Source of the DNA: Desulfobacca_B sp046538075
GTDB taxonomy: Bacteria; Desulfobacterota; Desulfobaccia; Desulfobaccales; Desulfobaccaceae
Assembly: GCA_046538075.1 (NCBI GenBank)
Contig: JBKHJN010000033.1
Span: forward strand, 1 to 32,731
Reading direction: 5' to 3'
DNA length: 32,731 nt
The notes under the pieces were generated by a model. It did no database searches. It saw only the letters and a list, made by a program, of their open reading frames with translations, and was not told the origin of the DNA. The translations under genes were made by a program, and so were the position numbers. Shown piece by piece: positions 24,664 to 32,731 of this stretch (the first letter of the stretch is position 1; each line of letters opens with the position of its first letter).

Positions 24664-24686
24664 TGCTTTCATGAGAGGACATAACC

Positions 24687-25391
24687 ATGTGGGATTGGCA
24701 GCTATTGCTGTGTAACTTGCAGAAATTACTGATTGCGGCGCTCATCGGCGGCTGCATCGGCTTTGAACGGGAGTCTCATGGACAAGCTGCCGGGCTCCGG
24801 ACCAATATCCTGGTCTGCGTGGGCTCCTGTCTGATGATGATGCTCTCTTTGCATATAGAAGAACTCTACCGTCATCTGATGGAGCATGACTCCGTGGTCC
24901 GTCTGGATCCGGCCCGGATCGCCTCCTATGCCATCGCCAGTATGGGTTTCCTGGGCGCCGGAGCCATCATTACCGGCCGGGGTTCGGTGCGGGGGTTAAC
25001 CACGGCCGCCGGTCTCTGGCTGGTTACCGGCCTGGGGCTGACCATTGGGGCTGGATATTTCATGCCCGCCATACTTTGTACTATTATCAGTTTGGTGGTC
25101 CTTTTCGGATTCATGCAGATCAAATCCATTCTGCCCCGCGAAGAGCATACTTTGCTAACCTTAAAATTCGTTAGAAAAACTAATCCCCTCGACCGGATCA
25201 AGCAAATTATGGCAGAACATCAGGTCCTGATCAATTTCATCAACTACAAGGCTGAACCGCCCGCCGATATGGTGACTTATCGTTTGCGCCTGCAGAGCAG
25301 AGAAGATTTACCCTGGGGACAGATTGTTAAGCAGTTGTCAGACCTGAAATGGCTGCAGGAAATTCATTGGGAAGAAGGGGAAGTGCCCTAA
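24687..25391 (+). CDS. MgtC/SapB-family membrane protein
   Basis: A 234-residue inner-membrane protein with the family start GGCIGFERESHGQAAGLRTNILVCVGSCLMM and the conserved MGFLGAGAIITGRGSVRGLTTAAGLWLVTGLG, about five transmembrane helices in the first 145 residues, and an ACT-like soluble C-terminal domain. Relatives affect magnesium limitation response and, in pathogens, F-ATPase activity; the role in free-living anaerobes is unclear. AGAGGA lies seven bases before the ATG. It converges with ccsA; the 115-base gap holds no clear terminator. Confidence 0.93.
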   Translation: MWDWQLLLCNLQKLLIAALIGGCIGFERESHGQAAGLRTNILVCVGSCLMMMLSLHIEELYRHLMEHDSVVRLDPARIASYAIASMGFLGAGAIITGRGSVRGLTTAAGLWLVTGLGLTIGAGYFMPAILCTIISLVVLFGFMQIKSILPREEHTLLTLKFVRKTNPLDRIKQIMAEHQVLINFINYKAEPPADMVTYRLRLQSREDLPWGQIVKQLSDLKWLQEIHWEEGEVP

Positions 25392-25506
25392 CCGCCAAGA
25401 TGCCGAAGGATAATGGCTAGGGGGCCTCAAGACTGCCTGCTATGACGGCCAGCGGCAGCTAAGATATGGTCTGCAAAAATCAAAACGGATAAATCCTCAG
25501 CTATCT

Positions 25507-26340
25507 TCAGGTCAGGTAAGCGTGCAGGCCGGGGAGCAGAAAGCTTACCCCGAAATAGGTAAACAACACTGCCAAAAAGCCCACCACCGCCAGGATGGCG
25601 ATCCGCTTGCCTTGCCAGCCTCGGACCAGGCGGGCATGCAGTAGGGCGGCGTAGATCAGCCAGGTGATCAGCGACCAGGTTTCCTTAGGGTCCCAGCTCC
25701 AGTAACTGCCCCAGGCTGACTCGGCCCACACCGCACCGGTGAGAATGCCCAGAGTAAGCATAAAAAACCCGATCATGATGGTCCGATAAACCAGGTGCTC
25801 CAATTCCCAAACCGATGGAATCGGGTCCGCCTCAGGGCCGCCAGGCTGGGCGTCCCGGCCCCGGATCAGATAGAGCAAAGCGGCGCCAAAACCGAGAGCA
25901 AAGGCAGCATAACTTATAAAGCAGGTAATTACATGAATCTCCAGCCAGTTGCTTCTAAGAGCCGGGATCAGCGGGGTAATCCGGCTGTCAATGCCGCCCA
26001 GCGAGGCATAGGCCAGCAGGAGGAAAGCCAGGGTGGTGATCAGCGCTCCTAGGAAGGACCGGGTTTGGCGCCAAAAGACCAGACAGACCACTCCCACCAA
26101 TGACCAGGAGCAAAACACCAGGGACTCGTAGAAATTGGATAAAGGGGCATGGCCAATGCCTAACTGGTAAGACTCTATCCAGCGAGAGATCAAGGCCCCG
26201 GTATGGCCGCCCCAGCCCAACACCAGGCCGAGGCGGGCCGGCCAGTTCAGGCCAGGGCGGTGGAAGACCGCGGCCACCAAGAAGAGCAACGCCACCCCAA
26301 AATAAATTATGGTTACCACTCCTAAAATTTGAGCGCTCAT
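25507..26340 (-). CDS. ccsA: Cytochrome c biogenesis protein CcsA (system II)
   Basis: Moves haem across the membrane and, with ResB/CcsB, attaches it to apocytochrome c. The 277-residue protein has about eight transmembrane helices, the haem-handling WWD-type motif WGSYWSWDPKETW (210-222) and conserved His residues (His46, His136, His235). The ATG at 26340 overlaps the resB stop codon by four bases (ATGA), as expected for a coupled pair; the frame stays open much further upstream but that stretch lies over resB and lacks membrane character. It is the downstream gene of the resB-ccsA unit. Confidence 0.96.
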   Translation of the reverse strand: MSAQILGVVTIIYFGVALLFLVAAVFHRPGLNWPARLGLVLGWGGHTGALISRWIESYQLGIGHAPLSNFYESLVFCSWSLVGVVCLVFWRQTRSFLGALITTLAFLLLAYASLGGIDSRITPLIPALRSNWLEIHVITCFISYAAFALGFGAALLYLIRGRDAQPGGPEADPIPSVWELEHLVYRTIMIGFFMLTLGILTGAVWAESAWGSYWSWDPKETWSLITWLIYAALLHARLVRGWQGKRIAILAVVGFLAVLFTYFGVSFLLPGLHAYLT

Positions 26341-27689
26341 GGCGAGGCCCCTTTTTCCAGCCGGGTCAGCAGCCGGTTTAACCGCCGCTGAAAGGCTTCT
26401 TTGTTCCGGGCCCCACTGCCATGGACCTGGATGAGCCAACCGTCTTGGGCATCCGGCTTCAGAGCTATGGCCCAGCGCTGCCGGGGGGTGAAAAAAGCCA
26501 ACCAGAAGCCCGGCAGCAACAGAATAAACCCGGCATAAGCCCACCAAACGCCGGGGTCTCTCTTCACCATCAGCCCGGAGGCATAGCGGGTGCCCAGCTC
26601 GGCCAGGGTGAAGCGATGCGGACCGGGTTGACTCTGGGCGCCTTCGGGAAAATTCTTTGCAACCCAAAAGATCGCCGGGTGTCCAGGCCCATTCTTATAG
26701 CCCAGCAGCAAGGCCGGACCCAGACCCTGGAAATTCGGTTCAATACGCAGGACGATAAGCGAAGCTTCTCCCCCCGGAAGGTCAACCTTGGTCCGCCAAG
26801 GGACCTCTATCTGGCTACAAAGATTACCATGACAGACATTGAGACGGATCGGACCGGCCGGCACCGTCTGGTAACTGGCCTGGTAGAACCTCAACCCATT
26901 ATAGGATAAGGGGTCATTAACCCGACAGATGCCCTGGAAGACTTGCCGGTCTTCGCTGATAAAGCTGAGTTCAGAGCGATATTCCCGTGGGGTGCCGTCG
27001 GGGTAGGATATTATCTGGAACCTGTCAAGCCGCAGCGAGAAATCCAACTGCCGGCTGTCATGATGCCCGTCCATTTCTATACGATTTACGGCTTCGCCTT
27101 CAGGAATTACCACATGGCCCTGAAACCCCCAGATCATGCCAATGAGGCCGCCCAGGATAATTAAGACAATGCTCAGATGGATCAGATAAGGCCCCAGGTA
27201 GCCCCGCCGCCCCCGGAAACTCAAATACCAGAAGGTATGTCCTTCCGCCTGGATTTGCGTCCTTCCCAGGACCTGCTGCAGATAGGTCTCCAATTGCATT
27301 TGGGGGTCTTGGTCCTTGATCCCCCAGCGCACCTGGCCGCGCTCGGGTAAGGCCTGGTACTTCTCCAATGCCAGGGGTTGATTGAGGCGGCGCAGGGCAT
27401 CGGGCCAACGGTGGCAGGAACAGGCGATGAGATTGGCCAAAAGCAGGCCGAGCAGAGCTAAAAACCAGGGACTCTGGTAAACCCTGGCTAGATTCAACCA
27501 CCAGATAAGCGCTGCCGCCTGGGATCCGAAGCGGTTGACATAATATGCATATTCCTCGCCCTGGGGCAGCAAGGTGCCGATGAGCGAGGCTCCGGCCAGG
27601 AGAAGCAATAGTACCAGGGCCAACCGGATTGAGGTCAAACTGCTCCACCAACGCTGGAGCAGATTTTGCAGAGCTTTGTTTTGCGTCAC
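26337..27689 (-). CDS. resB: Cytochrome c biogenesis protein ResB/CcsB (system II)
   Basis: Partner of CcsA in haem attachment. The 450-residue protein has transmembrane helices at about 21-42, 74-92, 166-188 (with His171) and 381-400, and a large periplasmic domain between the third and fourth. A Cys-x4-Cys (VCHGNLC) in the periplasmic part is unusual for ResB as I know it and might take part in thiol chemistry; this is inference. A GTG at 27689 is the start, with no strong ribosome-binding site. The pair predicts periplasmic or membrane c-type cytochromes. Confidence 0.95.
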   Translation of the reverse strand: MTQNKALQNLLQRWWSSLTSIRLALVLLLLLAGASLIGTLLPQGEEYAYYVNRFGSQAAALIWWLNLARVYQSPWFLALLGLLLANLIACSCHRWPDALRRLNQPLALEKYQALPERGQVRWGIKDQDPQMQLETYLQQVLGRTQIQAEGHTFWYLSFRGRRGYLGPYLIHLSIVLIILGGLIGMIWGFQGHVVIPEGEAVNRIEMDGHHDSRQLDFSLRLDRFQIISYPDGTPREYRSELSFISEDRQVFQGICRVNDPLSYNGLRFYQASYQTVPAGPIRLNVCHGNLCSQIEVPWRTKVDLPGGEASLIVLRIEPNFQGLGPALLLGYKNGPGHPAIFWVAKNFPEGAQSQPGPHRFTLAELGTRYASGLMVKRDPGVWWAYAGFILLLPGFWLAFFTPRQRWAIALKPDAQDGWLIQVHGSGARNKEAFQRRLNRLLTRLEKGASP

Positions 27690-27811
27690 AATCTGAGGAC
27701 TTGGCGGGGAAAGGGAATCACGGTTGATCTATACAAGATGTCGCTACTAACTTTCAGGTATTCGAGATTGCATCAAAGCAGAAACAAAAATTGACGCAGG
27801 CTAAGGCAACT

Positions 27812-28234
27812 TCAATCTTCATCTAATTCCTCTTCTTCTGCCCCTTCCTCTACCTCCAGTATATATTCCTCGTATTCCTCCAGGGTAAGCAACTCATCAA
27901 GCTCTGAGTCCAGAAGATTTTCGACTCTCAGGAGCCATCCCTCGTTATAAGGGTCCTCATTGGCAAGTTCCGGCGATTCGAGAAGCTCTTCGTTGATTTC
28001 GGTAACCTCGCCTGAAACCGGGGTCAGAAGTTCCAACCGGCCTTCAGGGGTCTCGACGACGCTAAAGGCCTCATCTTTTAACAGCTCTTCACCCTCATCA
28101 GGCAGGTTAAAGCCGCTGATTTCCCCCAATTTTTCCTGTAGATAATCAGAGATACCGATAGTGGCACAGCCGTCCCCATCCACCCTGACCCAAAGATGGT
28201 CTCGGCTATACCGAAGTTCCCCAATTTCTCTCAC
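27812..28234 (-). CDS. GcvH-like protein lacking the lipoylation lysine
   Basis: A 140-residue lipoyl-domain protein with the GcvH fold: HLWVRVDGDGCATIGISDYLQEKLGEISGFNLPDEGEE, SVVETPEGRLELLTPVSGEVTEIN, and NEDPYNEGWLLRVE. In the glycine-cleavage H protein the hairpin reads VVES-x-K-A; here the lysine position is Glu64 and no lysine occurs anywhere after residue 53. It therefore cannot carry lipoate and cannot do H-protein chemistry. The last 20 residues are mostly Glu/Asp. GTG 28234 is the start, with AAGGAGA upstream, and a good promoter lies at 28290-28318. No other glycine-cleavage genes are near; resB-ccsA follow 122 bases downstream. Confidence 0.88.
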   Translation of the reverse strand: MREIGELRYSRDHLWVRVDGDGCATIGISDYLQEKLGEISGFNLPDEGEELLKDEAFSVVETPEGRLELLTPVSGEVTEINEELLESPELANEDPYNEGWLLRVENLLDSELDELLTLEEYEEYILEVEEGAEEEELDED

Positions 28235-28289
28235 TTATATCTATCTCCTTGTTAGAAAGCCTGTACCGGCAATAAGCTAAAGTTGATGA

Positions 28290-28318
28290 TTTATAATCAT
28301 ACCTCTCAGCTTTTGCAA
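28290..28318 (-). promoter_or_regulatory. Promoter of the GcvH-like gene
   Basis: Minus-strand TTGCAA (28313-28318), 17-nt spacer, TATAAA (28290-28295), about 55 bases upstream of the GTG start. The -35 overlaps an inverted repeat AGCTTTT/AAAAGCT that spans the end of the upstream hydrolase gene. Confidence 0.7.
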
Positions 28319-28325
28319 GATTTTT

Positions 28326-29156
28326 TTAAAAGCTCTGGTCAATGAAACTTTTCAGCCGGGTAAAATATTTCTGGTCGCCGACCAGATAGGTGTCATTATG
28401 GCCAGCCCCAGGGATGGGATAAAATTCTTTCGGCGGCGGAGCCATTTTATAAAGCTGTTCTCCCATCCAGAAAGGGACAATTTCATCCTGTTCCCCATGA
28501 ATAAACAATTTGGGAATCTTCAGGGCCGCAAGCCTCTGGGTGAGATCAAACTTATGAGCAAACAGGACTTTGCCGGGGAGCCAGGCATAGTGGTGGCGGG
28601 CCATATCACCGATCCTGGTGAAAGCCGACTCCACGATCAGGGCCCGGACCACCACCTGGGTGGCCAGATCTGCTGCTATTACTCCCCCCAAAGAACGGCC
28701 CAGGAGCACTATCTGTAGCGGCCGGACGGCCAAGGCACTGCAAAGGTGATGATAAGCAGCCCGGGCATCTTGATAAACCCCCGCCTCACTGGGACGCCCC
28801 TGGCTGAGGCCATAACCGCGATAATCAAAAATCCACACCCCCAGACCGATCTGATGCAGCCGGGTAATATAATCCAGCCGGTGACTGATGTTACCGCCAT
28901 TACCATGGCACCACATTATTACCGGTGCGGATCCCTTGGCCGGAACATACCAGCCGTGCAGCTCGAGGCCATCTTCATTGGTAAAAAAGCATTCTTGAAA
29001 CTGCAAGCCCATTTGGAGCGGGGTAGCCTCCAGTCGATGGCTGGGGAAAAAAATAAAGGTTCGTTCGATCAAGCCTTCGCAAGCCGATAACCACATCAAC
29101 ATACCCCCCAGCAGCACCACTAGAATCGGAATTGCCTTAGATTTCCCCATCTGCAA
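28326..29156 (-). CDS. Alpha/beta-hydrolase lipoprotein (BEM46/ABHD13-like)
   Basis: A 276-residue hydrolase with an N-terminal hydrophobic signal ending in a lipobox (L-S-A-C, Cys26), so probably anchored to a membrane facing the periplasm. The oxyanion motif MWCHGNGGN, nucleophile elbow GRSLGG, acid Asp in HGEQDEIVPF and catalytic His in GAGHND are all present. Relatives are esterases or peptidases with unknown natural substrates. The gene ends 91 bases before the GcvH-like gene on the same strand. The 220 bases between its start and iorA contain no gene. Confidence 0.9.
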   Translation of the reverse strand: MQMGKSKAIPILVVLLGGMLMWLSACEGLIERTFIFFPSHRLEATPLQMGLQFQECFFTNEDGLELHGWYVPAKGSAPVIMWCHGNGGNISHRLDYITRLHQIGLGVWIFDYRGYGLSQGRPSEAGVYQDARAAYHHLCSALAVRPLQIVLLGRSLGGVIAADLATQVVVRALIVESAFTRIGDMARHHYAWLPGKVLFAHKFDLTQRLAALKIPKLFIHGEQDEIVPFWMGEQLYKMAPPPKEFYPIPGAGHNDTYLVGDQKYFTRLKSFIDQSF

Positions 29157-29376
29157 CCATCGTCAGGCTGACATTAGGATTATTATCTCCCTACCGGAAG
29201 CCCAGGGCAAGATCAATTTTCCTTAGTCAGGCCGGTTGGGGGCGTGTGGCGAGGACTTTTCTAGTGGCAAAATCAACCACATTATGATATGCACCCTGTG
29301 GAATTGCCATGGGGCTGGCACTCCAGGCAAAGCCCGGAGCAGCTAACCATTCCCCGTCGCCCAGAAAGGTTTATAA

Positions 29377-31240
29377 ATGCACCCTCTGCTGGACGGCAAT
29401 CCAGGTGAAAAGCGTCTGTTGCTGGGCAATGAAGCCATCGTCCGGGGGGCTTTGGAGGCCAGAGTTGGTCTGGCCGCCACCTATCCCGGCACTCCGGCCT
29501 CAGAAAGTGATCGACTTTATCACCTTTCCCGGGAAACCGGGCTATATTTTGAGTATTCGGTCAATGAAAAAGTAGCTCTGTAATATGCCGCCGGAGCCGC
29601 CGCTTCCGGCCTGCGGGCCTTATGTGCCATGAAGCATGTCGGCGTCAATGTGGCCGCCGATATGTTGATGACTTTGGCCTATGTGGGGGTCAGAGGCGGT
29701 TTAGTCCTGGTGTCCGCCGACGACCCTTCCATGTTCTCCAGCCAGAATGAACAGGATAATCGCTACTATGCCAGGCTGTCGGGACCGCCGCTGCTGGAGC
29801 CCTCCAGCCCCCAAGAGGCCAAGGAGATGGTGGCCTATGGCTTCCACCTCTCGGAGGCCTTGCGATTGCCAGTGCTCCTCAGGACTACTACCTGGATCAA
29901 TCACACGCGCGGAGTAGTGACCCTGGGGAGCCTGCCACAACCCTGCCGACTAGGCCATTTCCATAAAGACCCCTCCAGTCAGGTGATGGTGCCGGCTGGG
30001 GCCCGCCGGGGCCATGCCACCCTTTTGCAACATCAGGCCCAGGCCGCCCAGGAGGCGGAAAAGTGTCGGTTTAATGAGATCCTGGGTAGTGGGCCTTGGG
30101 GGCTGGTGGCCAGCGGGGTCAGCGTCAATTATGTCCGTGATGCCGTCGCTGATTTAGGTCTGGAAAATCAGGTCACCATTCTTAAACTGGCCTTTACCCA
30201 GCCGCTGCCGATTGAATTGGTCAGCACCTTTTTGACCCAGGTGAAGAAAGTGCTGGTGGTGGAAGAACTGGAACCCTTTCTGGAAGAGGCCTTGCGCGCC
30301 TTGGCCCAGAGTTTAGGCCTGACCCTGCCGATCCGCGGCAAAGGCCCGGAATTTTTTTCCCGGCTGTACGAATACCATCCCCGGTTGGTACGCCAGGTTA
30401 TGGCCCGCTACTTTGGGGTCGACTACCAGCCCCCCGAATTGATAGACCCCGCCCGAGTTTTAGGGGCCCTGCTGCCGGAACAGCCGCCGATTCTCTGCCC
30501 TGGCTGCCCCCCATCGGGCCAGGTATTACACGGTCAAGATGGCCTTGCAGGATTTGGGGCTAGAGGCGGTATTCCCGAACGATATCGGCTGCTACACTTT
30601 AGGCCTGATGCCGCCTTTATCCATGGTAGATTCTATGATCTGCATGGGGTCCAGCATCGGGACGGCGGCTGGCATCTCTCGGGCTACGGATCAGCCGGTG
30701 GTCGCTTTTATCGGCGATTCCACTTTTTTCCATGCCGGCATACCCGGGCTAATCAACGCGGTTCATAATCAGCATAAATTTCTTTTGGTGATCCTGGACA
30801 ACGGCACTACCGCCATGACCGGACATCAGCCCCATCCGGGGGTAAAACCGGCTCCTCCCGGCTATGGCGGACAGCGGATTGATTTAGTCAAGTTAGTCCA
30901 GGCTCTGGGTGTGGAGGCTGTAGAAGTCGTCCATCCCCTGCAATACGACAAAAATTTACCGACTGTTAAAGAGCTTCTCCGCCAATCCGGGGTGCGGGTG
31001 CTGATCTCTCGCACTCCCTGTATTTTATATGTGCAGCGTTTGTCCAAATCTAAACAACCCAGGACTTTTTATGTCGGTCCTAAGTGTCAGGATTGCCGCC
31101 ACTGCCTGGATTATTTTGGCTGCCCGGCCCTGCATCCCAGCCTGGTGGCAAGCCAAGGCGGGCGCATGGTAATCGATGAGGCCCTGTGTGCCGGCTGCGG
31201 ATTCTGTGCTCAATGGTGCGAAGCTATCCATGCCAAATAA
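29377..31240 (+). pseudogene. iorA: Indolepyruvate:ferredoxin oxidoreductase alpha subunit, interrupted
   Basis: Would oxidise aryl 2-oxoacids (from Trp, Phe, Tyr) to aryl-acyl-CoA with TPP and ferredoxin. The full length is there if two lesions are ignored (about 620 residues): N-terminus ending EKVAL, then TAA (29581-29583) where Glu is expected, then YAAGAAASGLRALCAMKHVGVNVAAD in the same frame. The second lesion is at CPGCP (about 30500): the run of six C in TGCCCCCC has one C too many, because the reading continues correctly as HRARYYTVKMALQDLG only after a shift. Further on, the TPP-binding region (GDSTFFHAGI) and both C-terminal 4Fe-4S motifs (CQDCRHC....CP and CAGCGFCAQWC) are intact. 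The frame starts with AGAAAGG before the ATG. iorB overlaps the stop codon. Confidence 0.9.
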
Positions 31241-31577
31241 CACCATAGATCAGTCATTAAAATTGCGCATTTTTTGTACCGGCGTCGGGGGGCAGGGGAC
31301 GCTGCTCGCCTCCCGGGTCCTAGGGGAAGCTGGGCTGACCGCGGGGTATTCGGTTCTGGTCAGCGAGACCCATGGCATGGCCCAACGGGCCGGCAGCCTC
31401 CTGGCCGTCAATATGGTTTTGCTGGGAGCTTTGGCCCAAACCGAGCGATTGTCTTTTCTCAGGGGAACAATTGTCCAAACCATCACCCGCCTCTCTCCTC
31501 CGAAATATATGGACACCAACCTGGAGGCCTTTCGGTTGGGAGTGGAGGCCGCAGCCCAGCAATTCAATACTCTATAA
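31230..31577 (+). pseudogene. iorB: Indolepyruvate:ferredoxin oxidoreductase beta subunit, internal deletion
   Basis: A 115-residue product in place of the usual 190 or so. The start is normal (CTGVGGQGTLLASRVLGEAGL, then SETHGMAQRAGS). At residues 56-60 the sequence jumps straight to AVNMVLLGAL, which in full-length IorB comes about 75-80 residues later, so the central part of the fold is missing in frame. The C-terminus (SPPKYMDTNLEAFRLGVEAA) is intact. The ATG overlaps the iorA stop by 11 bases. Together with the two iorA lesions this indicates a dead locus. A length-reduced functional form cannot be excluded but seems unlikely. Confidence 0.8.
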
Positions 31578-31632
31578 GAAGGGCTGCTCAGGCAGGTCTA
31601 TTGGCAACAGCCAGGGAATTAAGCAATATCCA

Positions 31633-31661
31633 TTGACAGTCCAAACTGTTGTTGATAATCT
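31633..31661 (+). promoter_or_regulatory. tRNA-Pro promoter
   Basis: TTGACA (31633-31638), 17-nt spacer, TAATCT (31656-31661); the start point would be near 31668, seven bases before the tRNA. Confidence 0.65.
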
Positions 31662-31674
31662 TATAAATCTAAGT

Positions 31675-31751
31675 CGGGACGTAGCGCAGTCTGGGAGCGC
31701 ACCTGAATGGGGTTCAGGGGGTCGGAGGTTCAAATCCTCTCGTCCCGACCA
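31675..31751 (+). tRNA. tRNA-Pro (anticodon GGG)
   Basis: A 77-nt cloverleaf: acceptor CGGGACG (31675-31681)/CGTCCCG (31741-31747), D arm with GCGCAG..GAGCGC, anticodon stem CCTGA/TCAGG with loop ATGGGGT, T arm GGAGG-TTCAAAT-CCTCT, discriminator A and an encoded CCA (31749-31751). Anticodon GGG reads CCC/CCU proline codons. Confidence 0.97.
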
Positions 31752-31770
31752 TTAATTAGTAAATATTAAG

Positions 31771-31850
31771 GCAAGTTATGGAGGAGAGTCCGGACTTGTC
31801 TTTTTTCATTATGGGATTGACGTGCACATAACTTGCACGATTTTCTTTTT
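31771..31850 (+). terminator. Structured tail and intrinsic terminator after tRNA-Pro
   Basis: CGTGCA (31821-31826) pairs with TGCACG (31834-31839) around a 7-base loop and ATTTTCTTTTT follows, a good terminator for the tRNA. Part of the hairpin (CATAACTTGC, 31827-31836) is also the perfect reverse complement of GCAAGTTATG (31771-31780), so a second, mutually exclusive fold exists. Between the arms lies the 10-base palindrome AGTCCGGACT. Confidence 0.7.
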
Positions 31851-32731
31851 GATAGGACTAAGCAAGACCTTCGGTTAAGGGAAGGGGCGGCACCCAAATA
31901 GCATCATGAGGCACTTCCCCCAGTGGTTCGCGCTCGGTTTTATTGAGACTTGCAATCCAGGCAGCCGAATAAGCATAGAGGCATATGCAGGCTACTATAA
32001 CTTACCTAACGAAGCAGAGACCTCTGAGCCTTCCGACCATCGAGTAAACCGAGCCAAAGTCCGCAGTTGGGTTTCAGTCCTTGAACTGTCGATTTATTCT
32101 TACTGGCTGATTTCATAAAACCGGGGTGGCTTGAGGAAATATTTCGAGGCACTTGAGCCGGGCAAAAAGCGCAAAGCCAACGAGCATCCATAATCGATTG
32201 GCGTCGGGGATGCGGGATTCTAAACGGCCCGAAGCCAGATGAGCAGCCGACTTCTGTCTGGTTATACAAAAATTAGTAGCGCAGGGCGTCGTAATACAGT
32301 TGATTTGGCGGGCATCTAACGCCTGCTCGGCTTGTAAGCGAGGCCAGATAGACTCTTTAGGATCACTCGGTGTATCGATTGTAATTCTGCAAATCTGCAC
32401 ATTTAACTCTTCATCTATGGCCCGTGAAAATCCAGCAGTAGCATCGGCAAAGGACAAATCTTTTCCATCGATCAGGCTTCCAGCGGAGACTGAGGCGCTG
32501 CCTAAATAGATCCTAACCACCTCGGCGGTTCCAGGGACGAATGCCGGAACCTGTCAGGCTGCTGTCTTGATGAATAATCAGCTCCCGCGGCGGGACTCTC
32601 TCAAGGTCTAGGCCTGTATAACGTGAGGTCAGAAAATGAACCTGTTGATTGGCCGAACCCAAAAGGCCTTTTCCATAATATGCTTATTGCCGTAGCTCCA
32701 AAAAAGTAACGGTTGGAGCATTAAGACAAGC
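31851..32731. other. Stretch without a supportable gene
   Basis: About 880 bases after the tRNA terminator with lower GC than the rest. The longest reading frame is on the minus strand (32113-32520, 135 residues, from a GTG). It has some helix-like segments but matches no family I know, has no clear ribosome-binding site, and continues upstream only in a different frame. Small structures: a GGTTCC/GGAACC hairpin near 32526-32552, the 12-base palindrome AAAAGGCCTTTT (32661-32672) and a GCTCCA/TGGAGC hairpin close to the right edge. It may be a decayed gene or the start of an element beyond the window. Confidence 0.5.

Noticed and set aside
26341..26667. N-terminal extension of CcsA
   Set aside because: The frame is open, but it overlaps the 3' end of resB by over 300 bases and lacks hydrophobic helices; the ATGA overlap at 26337-26340 gives the natural start.
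29581..29583. Recoding of the iorA stop as selenocysteine or pyrrolysine
   Set aside because: The codon is TAA, not TGA or TAG, and the family has Glu at this place.
31372..31755. 127-codon plus-strand frame running through the tRNA-Pro gene
   Set aside because: It overlaps iorB in another frame and the whole tRNA; a coding role is very unlikely.
31781..31800. GAGGAGAGTCCGGAC resembling the P4 region of RNase P RNA
   Set aside because: The match has a mismatch in the core, and the second half of P4 and the rest of the RNase P fold are not found within the expected distance.

Overview
The window looks like a chromosomal segment of a moderately GC-rich Gram-negative anaerobe, most likely a Desulfobacterota (former Deltaproteobacteria) member. 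The evidence is the 5' end of a 16S rRNA gene (minus strand, left edge), system II cytochrome c maturation (ResB/CcsA), SPOR-domain envelope proteins, an ADP-forming acyl-CoA synthetase and an indolepyruvate:ferredoxin oxidoreductase locus. The species assignment is inference; too little 16S is present to place it. No CRISPR array, insertion sequence, prophage or replication origin was seen.

Layout. 1-534: 16S start, rrn leader with boxA and two promoters, then a long inverted repeat. 535-4081 (+): ADP-forming acyl-CoA synthetase and an APC amino acid permease. 4101-7793 (-): a partial trp operon (trpE-trpG-trpD) behind a classical attenuator with a Trp-rich leader peptide and, unusually, two consecutive intrinsic terminators. 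7841-9308: a LysR regulator divergent from a FlK-like hotdog thioesterase, with a perfect dyad between them. 9471-11118 (+): a four-Cys Fe-S protein and a class II HDAC-like deacetylase. 11360-14536 (+): a membrane pseudokinase fused to a SPOR domain, a second TM-SPOR protein with a paralogous C-terminus, and purC. 14622-16919 (-): HAD phosphatase, phosphoribosyltransferase and an ATP-grasp protein. 17082-21293 (+): zinc-ribbon protein, a structured leader RNA ending in a terminator that abuts the start codon of an ACT-domain threonine ammonia-lyase, an aminotransferase, a DciA/DUF721 protein and a beta-carbonic anhydrase. 21384-25391 (+): a RiPP-maturation-like B12/radical SAM protein overlapping a stand-alone receiver protein, then an LD-carboxypeptidase and an MgtC-like protein. 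25507-29156 (-): ccsA, resB, a GcvH-like protein without the lipoyl lysine, and a lipoprotein alpha/beta hydrolase. 29377-31577 (+): iorA and iorB, both broken. 31675-31751 (+): tRNA-Pro(GGG). The last ~880 bases hold no gene I can support.

How it fits together. Amino acid metabolism recurs: a permease, threonine deamination, an aminotransferase, Trp synthesis under Trp-codon attenuation, and the pair of 2-oxoacid:ferredoxin oxidoreductase plus ADP-forming acyl-CoA synthetase that some anaerobes use to gain ATP from amino acids. The oxidoreductase half carries a nonsense codon, a frameshift in a C-run and an internal iorB deletion, so it is probably dead here. The observations most worth a second look are the pseudokinase-SPOR pair, the leader RNA before the threonine ammonia-lyase, the double-terminator trp leader, the lysine-less GcvH homologue and the orphan RiPP-type radical SAM protein.
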